From the NCBI GenBank assembly GCA_903905685.1, contig CAIVHI010000345.1, forward strand, positions 1 through 10,848: 10,848 nt of DNA, in the 5' to 3' direction. Made by a program: the position numbers and the translations under genes. The notes under the pieces are model-generated. The model did no database searches, had not been told where the DNA came from, and saw only the letters and a list, made by a program, of their open reading frames with translations. The DNA comes from an uncultured Bacteroidota bacterium. Its GTDB lineage: Bacteria > Bacteroidota > Bacteroidia > Chitinophagales > Chitinophagaceae. Within the stretch, counting starts at the first letter, position 1; each line of letters begins with the position of its first letter. This document shows positions 1-5,178 of the stretch, one piece after another.

Positions 1-70
1 AAAACGGAGACTTGGGATCGGCTACAAAAAACAACATTTAAATTGTCGTTTTTCTGAATAGTCGTAGCTT

Positions 71-78
71 TACGTTTC
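71..78 (+). promoter_or_regulatory. Candidate Bacteroidota -7 box for the SPFH gene
   Basis: The sequence TACGTTTC matches the Bacteroidota sigma-ABfr -7 consensus TAnnTTTG at all fixed positions but the last. It ends 19 bases before the ATG at 98, the same spacing as the exact boxes in front of other genes in this window. No convincing -33 TTTG box lies at the usual distance upstream. It is supported mainly by its position. Confidence 0.35.
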
Positions 79-97
79 AAAAAAAATCAACTTTCCT

Positions 98-1036
98 ATG
101 GGTCCGGGTATTTTGGTCGTTCTAGTTCTCGCGGTGGCATTTGGGGTCACGAGTTTTGTCACGGTGCAGCAAGGCACCGTTGCAGTCGTCACGGTTTTCG
201 GCAAGTTCAAACGCATCATGCGGCCGGGATTGAGTGTGCGCATACCGTTCATCGAGCAGGTGTTCCGGCGCATTTCCTACCAAAACCGAGCTATGGAAAT
301 GAAATTCCAGGCCATTTCGCAAGACCAAGCCAATGTGTATTTCGCGGCCATGCTGCTTTACTCTGTGCTGAATGAGGAACAGCAAACTATTGAAAACGTG
401 GCCTTCAAGTTTATGGACGAACGCAGCTTCATGCAGGCATTGGTTCGAAGTGTGGAAGGTGCTGTACGGGCATTCGTAGCCACCAAAAAGCAGGCCGAAA
501 TATTGTTGCTCCGCACCGAAATCATCCGCCACGTCAAGGAACAGCTCGATAGGCAGCTGGAAGACTGGGGATACCACCTGATGGACCTCCAAATCAACGA
601 CATCAGCTTCGATGAAGACATCATGAAATCGATGTCGCGGGTGGTGGCATCCAACAATCTGAAGGCCGCTGCCGAAAACGAAGGTCAGGCGCTGCTCATC
701 ACCAAGACCAAGGGTGCGGAAGCCGAGGGTAACGCCATCAAAATATCGGCTGAGGCCGAGAGGATTGCGGCCCAAATGCGCGGCCAAGGCGTGGCCCTTT
801 TCCGGGAGGAAGTGGCTCGCGGTCTGGCTGCAGCTGCCAAGGAAATGGAAAGCGCCAAACTGGATGCCTCCTTCATCCTGTTCTCCATGTGGACCGATGC
901 CATCAAACACTTTGCCGAAACCGGCAAGGGCAACACCATCTTCTTGGATGGCAGTGCCGACAACTACCGCCGCACCATGCAGGAAATGATGTCGACCCTG
1001 CAGGGCTTCGACAAGAAGCCCGACGGCAATGCGTAG
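98..1036 (+). CDS. SPFH/band 7 domain membrane protein (stomatin/prohibitin-like)
   Basis: The 312-residue protein starts with a hydrophobic N-terminal segment (about residues 4-22) that should act as a membrane anchor. A band 7/SPFH domain follows (about 22-190), opening with the family-typical stretch QQGTVAVVTVFGKFKR near 24-39 and the turn MRPGLSVRIPF near 41-51. Residues about 185-255 are rich in Ala, Glu and Lys with repeated AEAEG/AEAER motifs, the coiled-coil oligomerisation region seen in flotillin- and stomatin-like proteins. Family members form large ring or cage assemblies in the membrane and often regulate membrane proteases or microdomains. The specific partner here cannot be read from the sequence, and no NfeD-like protease gene is adjacent. 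The ATG at 98 is chosen because the hydrophobic anchor begins directly after it. The gene is monocistronic in view and ends in a strong hairpin terminator. Family is confident; cellular role is not. Confidence 0.9.
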   Translation: MGPGILVVLVLAVAFGVTSFVTVQQGTVAVVTVFGKFKRIMRPGLSVRIPFIEQVFRRISYQNRAMEMKFQAISQDQANVYFAAMLLYSVLNEEQQTIENVAFKFMDERSFMQALVRSVEGAVRAFVATKKQAEILLLRTEIIRHVKEQLDRQLEDWGYHLMDLQINDISFDEDIMKSMSRVVASNNLKAAAENEGQALLITKTKGAEAEGNAIKISAEAERIAAQMRGQGVALFREEVARGLAAAAKEMESAKLDASFILFSMWTDAIKHFAETGKGNTIFLDGSADNYRRTMQEMMSTLQGFDKKPDGNA

Positions 1037-1061
1037 CATTTGATTATCCTTATAATATACC

Positions 1062-1098
1062 CCAAGGGCTGCGACTGTTTCGCAGCCCTTGGCTTTTT
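1062..1098 (+). terminator. Intrinsic terminator after the SPFH gene
   Basis: A perfect 13-bp inverted repeat (1062-1074 with 1080-1092, core AAGGGCTGCGA / TCGCAGCCCTT) encloses a 5-base loop, CTGTT. It is followed by CTTTTTGG, a five-T tract at 1094-1098. It lies 23 bases past the SPFH stop codon and 29 bases before the end of the convergent Ldh-family gene. The stem would also form in RNA from the opposite strand. There it is followed by an AT-rich stretch without a clean U-tract, so it may act in both directions but more weakly leftward. Confidence 0.85.
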
Positions 1099-1127
1099 GG
1101 GGGCTAACCCAAGCCTACCGGGTCGCC

Positions 1128-2210
1128 TTAACCGGCAAACCCAATACCGAATCGCTCACTTACTTTACGCAAGTCGGCGGCTACATCGGCATGAACCGGG
1201 ATGCCGGCGGTGCGGCGCCCGACCTCCGCCTCCCGTTCCGGGTCGCCGGGTATAAGCACCCGTTCGTGGCCTGGCGCAGGCCGTGCTGCTCGGAACCGGC
1301 CTATCCAATTGTCCATATGCATTTTGAACTCATCGGCCGGACGGAAGGCGTCTATACGCATGGCCCCGAAAAAGTGACCCAGCCCCTCACCGGGCATATT
1401 CATAGGCAAGGGCACATAGGCTGGGAAGGGCGGTGCCCACGGCCCATAACTGGCACCGCCCAACACTGCCGAAAAAATATCGACAATGCTGCCCAATGCA
1501 TAGCCTTTGTGGCTGCCATGCTCCCTATCGCTACCCAAGGGCAGCATGGTGCCGCCGGCTTTCAGGATGGCTGCATCGTAAGAATCGGCCCCATCGGCAT
1601 CCTGCACCCAGCCATATGGGGCTGGAGCGCGCTTGCGTTGTAGAATTTCAAGTTTGCCGTTGGATGCGGTCGTGGTGGCCATATCGGCCACAAACGGCGG
1701 CTCGCTGCCGGCGGGAACGGCCACCGCAATGGGGTTGGTGCCCAACATCCGCTCCGTGGAAAACGTGGGTGCCACCAGTGCGCTGGCATTGGTCATCGCC
1801 ACCCCTATCATATCGTGCTCCAGCGCCATCATGGCGTGAATGCCCGCTATGCCGAAGTGATTGCTGTTGCGCACCGCCACCCAGCCTGTGCCGGCTACAG
1901 CGGCCTTGGCAATGGCCGTGCGCATGGCAAACGGAGCTACCACGAGCCCCAAACCTCTATCACCATCTATCACCGCCGTGCTGGGCGACTCATGTACAAT
2001 GCGCATATTGGGTTGGGCATTGATTCTCCCGGCCTCCCACAGCCGCACATAGCCGCTGAGCCGCGCCACGCCATGACTGTCTATGCCTCGCAAATCGGCA
2101 GCTACAAGCACCGTTGCCGCCTCGGCGGCGTGCTCGGCACTACAACCCATAGCCCTAAAAACAGCCTCTGCCAAACCATACAACGCCCCATAAGAAAACA
2201 CCTCCTCCAT
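1128..2210 (-). CDS. Ldh family NAD(P)-dependent oxidoreductase (malate/L-lactate/ureidoglycolate dehydrogenase type)
   Basis: The 360-residue protein matches the Ldh_2 (malate dehydrogenase 2) family, whose Rossmann-less fold reduces 2-oxo acids or related compounds with NAD(P)H. Visible hallmarks are ADLRGIDSHGV at 38-48 (catalytic-region His46), VAVRNSNHFG at 111-120 with His118, LGTNPIA at 156-162, and HGSHKGYALG at 231-240 (Lys235). Length is normal for the family (about 330-360). Substrate cannot be assigned: the family includes AllD, ComC, YiaK, YbiC and delta-1-piperideine-2-carboxylate reductases, and no pathway partner adjoins it. The ATG at 2210 is supported by an exact TAnnTTTG box 19 bases upstream. 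A second ATG eight bases earlier is out of frame. The gene stands alone, converging on the SPFH gene. Confidence 0.9.
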   Translation of the reverse strand: MEEVFSYGALYGLAEAVFRAMGCSAEHAAEAATVLVAADLRGIDSHGVARLSGYVRLWEAGRINAQPNMRIVHESPSTAVIDGDRGLGLVVAPFAMRTAIAKAAVAGTGWVAVRNSNHFGIAGIHAMMALEHDMIGVAMTNASALVAPTFSTERMLGTNPIAVAVPAGSEPPFVADMATTTASNGKLEILQRKRAPAPYGWVQDADGADSYDAAILKAGGTMLPLGSDREHGSHKGYALGSIVDIFSAVLGGASYGPWAPPFPAYVPLPMNMPGEGLGHFFGAMRIDAFRPADEFKMHMDNWIGRFRAARPAPGHERVLIPGDPEREAEVGRRTAGIPVHADVAADLRKVSERFGIGFAG

Positions 2211-2229
2211 AAATCCATTTTAAGCACCG

Positions 2230-2237
2230 CAAAGCTA
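2230..2237 (-). promoter_or_regulatory. Candidate Bacteroidota -7 box for the Ldh-family gene
   Basis: On the minus strand the sequence TAGCTTTG is an exact match to TAnnTTTG. It ends 19 bases before the ATG at 2210, implying a leader of roughly a dozen bases. I see no clear -33 TTTG at standard spacing. The exact match and the recurrent distance to the start support it. Confidence 0.5.
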
Positions 2238-2379
2238 CGGACAAACGGAAGGAGGTGGGAATGCATGGTTTTTTTGAACGGTCCCGAAGTAGGTGTACAC
2301 TTTACTCCGCAAATTATCTTTTTTGTTTGTTGACATCAAGATAGCGCATCTAGCATTTTAGAATTCGCCTTTCCCGCAA

Positions 2380-2396
2380 CGATACCTCGGGTATCG
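2380..2396. repeat. Short perfect inverted repeat
   Basis: CGATACC and GGTATCG are perfect 7-bp inverted arms around the loop TCG. No T-tract follows on either strand, so it is not a standard intrinsic terminator. It could be a protein-binding palindrome or a weak RNA hairpin, and its role is unknown. Confidence 0.4.
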
Positions 2397-2527
2397 CACG
2401 CAGATGCGCATCGGCTTGAACATCTACGCCAAATATAATATGCTCATCGAGTATTTACGTTTGACTCCCCCAGGTTTCATGAATAAAACGGACTGGTGAC
2501 GAATGTGCCATCTCGCAATAGGCGGGC

Positions 2528-3661
2528 TTACTTCCTCATCTCCCCCAACCTCTCTACCAAGCCCGCAATTTCACCAACCGTATTAAAGCTATGCAGGCAT
2601 ATCCTCAACCGCTCCTTACCTGCCGGCACGGTTGGGCTGAGGATGGCTTTTACACCGTAGCCTGCGGCTTGCAGGCGGGCGGCGGCGGCTTTGCATCGAT
2701 CGTTGCCGCCGGGCATCCACCCTTGAATGGCATAAGGGGCATCGATCCAACCGGGGGTGCCGGCTTGGCGTATGGCTTCTTTGAATGTTGCCACCACCCC
2801 GAGCAGGGTCGCAGTGCTGAAGCCGGGCGACAACAGTTGTTGGTAGGCTGCCGTTGCGGCGGCTATGGCGTGGCCAGGAAGGGCGGTGGTATAGATGAAC
2901 GGGCGCGCAAAATTGACTAGGTATTGTTTCAGCACCTTAGAGCCCACCACCGCCGCGCCGTGGCAACCCATGGCCTTGCCAAAGGTGTGTACCCGCGCAA
3001 ACACCCGGTCTTGCAGTCCGGCGGCTACTACCAATCCTTCACCCCGCGGCCCACAAACGCCGGTGGCATGGGCTTCATCCACAATGAGTTGTGCTCCATA
3101 TTGTTCGCAGAGCACCACCTTATCGGCCAATGGGGCTACATCACCATCCATTGAAAATACCGACTCGGTAATGACCAATACCTGTCCGCCGGCGTGCATG
3201 CGCAACTTGGCGGCGAGGTCTTCCAAGTCGTTGTGGCGGAATTTATATTTGCGGCTGCACACTGCCAAGCGCACACCATCAATGATGCTGGCATGGCTGA
3301 GCTCATCGTAGAGTAGGACGGTGTCCTTGGCCGCCACCGCAGCTATCAGCCCCACATTGGCATTGTAGCCGGAGTTGAACAGCAATGCCGCAGGTGCGCG
3401 GTGGAAACCGGCAATCATGGCTTCCAACGCCTCGGCGGCGGCGGTGTTGCCGGAAATAAGGCGCGAGCCGGTGGAACCCGACATAGCTCCGCTATGGGGC
3501 ATGGCGGCTATCGCGGCATCCAAAATGCCGCAAGTAGCCAGCCCGAGGTAGTCGTTCGAGTAAAAGTCAATGGCCGGGGTGCCGGTTTGCAGTTGCCGCA
3601 GGTTGCCGGCCGCCGTCCGCTCTTCCAGTCGTGCCCTCAGGTGTGCCTCAAGCGGGCTCAT
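2528..3661 (-). CDS. bioF: 8-amino-7-oxononanoate synthase (BioF), PLP-dependent
   Basis: This alpha-oxoamine synthase family enzyme condenses pimeloyl-ACP (or -CoA) with L-alanine to give 8-amino-7-oxononanoate, the first step of biotin ring assembly, in the cytoplasm. Numbering from the ATG at 3661 (377 residues), the sequence shows FYSNDYLGLA at 33-42, SGSTGSRLISGN at 61-72, ESVFSMDGD at 166-174, IVDEAHATGVCG at 193-204 (PLP-contacting Asp195 and His198), and HTFGKAMG at 225-232 with Schiff-base Lys229. The frame is open upstream to a TTG at 3697. The ATG at 3661 is preferred because MSPLEAHLRARLEER is a typical family N-terminus and length. It overlaps the end of bioB by 14 bases, implying translational coupling. 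The related activity 2-amino-3-ketobutyrate CoA ligase is the main alternative, but adjacency to bioB favours BioF. No terminator is visible downstream. Confidence 0.92.
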   Translation of the reverse strand: MSPLEAHLRARLEERTAAGNLRQLQTGTPAIDFYSNDYLGLATCGILDAAIAAMPHSGAMSGSTGSRLISGNTAAAEALEAMIAGFHRAPAALLFNSGYNANVGLIAAVAAKDTVLLYDELSHASIIDGVRLAVCSRKYKFRHNDLEDLAAKLRMHAGGQVLVITESVFSMDGDVAPLADKVVLCEQYGAQLIVDEAHATGVCGPRGEGLVVAAGLQDRVFARVHTFGKAMGCHGAAVVGSKVLKQYLVNFARPFIYTTALPGHAIAAATAAYQQLLSPGFSTATLLGVVATFKEAIRQAGTPGWIDAPYAIQGWMPGGNDRCKAAAARLQAAGYGVKAILSPTVPAGKERLRICLHSFNTVGEIAGLVERLGEMRK

Positions 3662-4649
3662 GTTCCATAGCTGCGGCACGCTTCGGCACGTCGGCAAAGG
3701 CGGCCTTGGGACTCAAACCGAGGATGGCAAACATCTCCATATCCGACTTGAAGTTCGGGTTGGGAGTCGTCAGCAGGGTATCTCCTGCAAAAATGGAATT
3801 GGCACCGGCCATGAAGCACAACGCCTGTTCGGATATCGACATTTCCAACCTACCGGCTGAAAGCCTAACGGCCGATTTCGGCATCACGATGCGGGCGGTT
3901 GCCACCATGCGCACCATTTCGTCGAACGATACGCGGCGGTTGTTTTCCATAGGTGTACCCTTTACCGGCACGAGTGCATTGATAGGTACCGATTCGGGAT
4001 GCACGGGCAGATTGGCCAGCGTCATGAGCATACCCACGCGGTCTTCGTCGGTCTCTCCGAGGCCAATGATGCCGCCGCTGCACACCGTCATACCGGCCTT
4101 GCGCACGTTTTGCAGCGTGTTCAGCCGGTCGTCATAGGTGCGGGTGGTGATGACGTCGCTATAGTGTTCTTCAGATGTGTCGATGTTGTGGTTGTAGGCA
4201 TAGAGCCCGGCTTCGGCCAAACGCTTGGCTTGGTCGTTGGTGAGCATACCGAGGGTGCAGCACACCTCCATATCCAATCCGTTTACAGCCTTCACCATAT
4301 CGATAACGCGGTCGAAGTCGCGGTTGTCTCGCACTTCGCGCCAAGCGGCACCCATGCAGAAGCGCGACGCGCCGCCGTCCTTTGCTTTTTGGGCTTTGGC
4401 CACGACGTCGTCCACCTTCATGAGCGCCTGCACGTTCACACCGGTATGGTAGCGGGCCGCCTGTGAGCAGTAGCCGCAGTCTTCAGTGCAGCCGCCCGTC
4501 TTAATGGACAGCAGGCTGCTCACCTGCACTTCTCCCACTTTGTGGTATTCCCGATGCACCATGGCCGCATCCAGCGCCAATGCCAACAACGGGCGATTAT
4601 ATATTTCGGCAATTTCTTCCTTGGTCCAATTATGGCGAATCTCTGACAT
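3648..4649 (-). CDS. bioB: Biotin synthase (BioB), radical SAM
   Basis: BioB inserts sulfur into dethiobiotin, the last step of biotin synthesis, using S-adenosylmethionine and two iron-sulfur clusters. The 333-residue protein has the radical-SAM motif CxxxCxxC at Cys54, Cys58 and Cys61 (within GGCTEDCGYCSQ). It also keeps the usual ligands of the sacrificial [2Fe-2S] cluster: Cys98 (FCMGAAWR), Cys130 (EVCCTLGML), Cys190 (TVCSGGIIGLGET) and Arg262 (VRLSAGR). The YNHNIDTSEE segment near 152-161 is also characteristic. All expected catalytic residues are present, so it should be active. The ATG at 4649 is preceded by AGGGAG with only three bases of spacing, closer than an ideal Shine-Dalgarno site. 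Its last 14 bases overlap bioF. A near-consensus -7 box 19 bases upstream suggests its own promoter, although it also follows the GNAT gene by 68 bases on the same strand. Confidence 0.97.
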   Translation of the reverse strand: MSEIRHNWTKEEIAEIYNRPLLALALDAAMVHREYHKVGEVQVSSLLSIKTGGCTEDCGYCSQAARYHTGVNVQALMKVDDVVAKAQKAKDGGASRFCMGAAWREVRDNRDFDRVIDMVKAVNGLDMEVCCTLGMLTNDQAKRLAEAGLYAYNHNIDTSEEHYSDVITTRTYDDRLNTLQNVRKAGMTVCSGGIIGLGETDEDRVGMLMTLANLPVHPESVPINALVPVKGTPMENNRRVSFDEMVRMVATARIVMPKSAVRLSAGRLEMSISEQALCFMAGANSIFAGDTLLTTPNPNFKSDMEMFAILGLSPKAAFADVPKRAAAMEHEPA

Positions 4650-4668
4650 ACGCTCCCTATTTAACGTG

Positions 4669-4676
4669 CGAAACTA
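4669..4676 (-). promoter_or_regulatory. Candidate -7 box for bioB-bioF
   Basis: On the minus strand the sequence TAGTTTCG differs from TAnnTTTG at one fixed position and ends 19 bases before the bioB ATG. It sits in the 68-base gap after the GNAT gene, so bioBF could be transcribed independently of the upstream genes. I see no BirA-type operator palindrome here. Confidence 0.3.
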
Positions 4677-4717
4677 TTTGTTTTTCCGCATTGAATGAAA
4701 TTTGAATGCCGGAGCCG

Positions 4718-5167
4718 TTAGGCGCCGTGCAGCATTTTGCCCATCATACAGTGGGGAATGCCCACTTCCATGAACTCCCCGCTCTCCACTTTGTAGCCCA
4801 ACGACGCATAAAACGCCTGCGCCACCTTGCGCGCATGGAGTTCTATTTTGCGGTAACCGGCATCTCTGGCCCATGCCTCGGCGGCAGCAACCAACTTACG
4901 GCCAATGCCCTTTCCCTGCCATTCCGCATACACGGCCATGGCACGAAGTTGAATGGCACCCGCGTCCAAGGGCTGCATGAATACGCAACCTATCACCTTG
5001 CCCTCGGCCACCGCAATGAAGATTTCGTTCAGCCGGTCGCGGCTCAGGTCCTCATTCGCCAGCGACAAACCCAACGGTATACGCAACACGGTCTCCCGCA
5101 GGTGCCATACTTCGCCTGCATACTCGGGTGCCGCATAATTGATTCTCCTGATTTCGGGCTGTGGCAT
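4718..5167 (-). CDS. GNAT family N-acetyltransferase
   Basis: The 149-residue protein has the GNAT fold: acetyl-CoA pyrophosphate-binding motif A reads QGKGIGRKLV at 84-93 after strand beta4 (AIQLRAMAVY, 71-80). The C-terminal part has the family-typical AFYASLGYK near 118-126 and ends with a FMEVGIPHCMM-type strand (132-142) seen in ElaA-like and related small acetyltransferases. It transfers an acetyl group from acetyl-CoA to an amine, but the substrate cannot be deduced. The start codon is 11 bases downstream of the stop of the VWA gene, so the two are probably co-transcribed. No Shine-Dalgarno sequence is visible. A functional link to the secreted VWA protein or to biotin synthesis is not evident. 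Confidence 0.9.
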   Translation of the reverse strand: MPQPEIRRINYAAPEYAGEVWHLRETVLRIPLGLSLANEDLSRDRLNEIFIAVAEGKVIGCVFMQPLDAGAIQLRAMAVYAEWQGKGIGRKLVAAAEAWARDAGYRKIELHARKVAQAFYASLGYKVESGEFMEVGIPHCMMGKMLHGA

Positions 5168-5178
5168 AAACTGATGAA

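Larger units (their letters stand above)
2211..2527. other. 317-base intergenic region between bioF and the Ldh-family gene, with no convincing gene
   Basis: Apart from the Ldh-family promoter box at its left edge, this gap holds no ORF with a credible start and family resemblance. A plus-strand frame is open from 2362 to the TGA at 2497-2499 (45 codons, no upstream start, contents including LGYRTQMRIGLNIYAKYNML). It could be a decayed gene fragment, but I do not recognise it. A perfect 7-bp hairpin lies at 2380-2396. An isolated plus-strand TACGTTTG, an exact -7 box match, lies at 2456-2463 with only a six-codon ORF (ATG at 2479) behind it. No terminator with a T-tract follows bioF within this gap. 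Confidence 0.6.

Noticed and set aside
1..97. Possible 3' tail of an upstream gene at the left edge (frames open to stops near 55-60)
   Set aside because: Only 18-19 codons are visible in either frame, with no recognisable motif, so a partial gene cannot be supported.
122..1039. 305-codon minus-strand open frame
   Set aside because: It is fully antisense to the SPFH gene, has no family resemblance, and is a by-product of the codon bias of the real gene.
1089..2333. Several plus-strand frames of 172-196 codons
   Set aside because: They are antisense to the Ldh-family gene, which has all family motifs.
3662..3697. Upstream TTG start giving bioF 12 extra residues
   Set aside because: The extension is TTG-initiated, lies within bioB, and does not look like a BioF N-terminus. 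The ATG at 3661 gives normal length and a coupling overlap.
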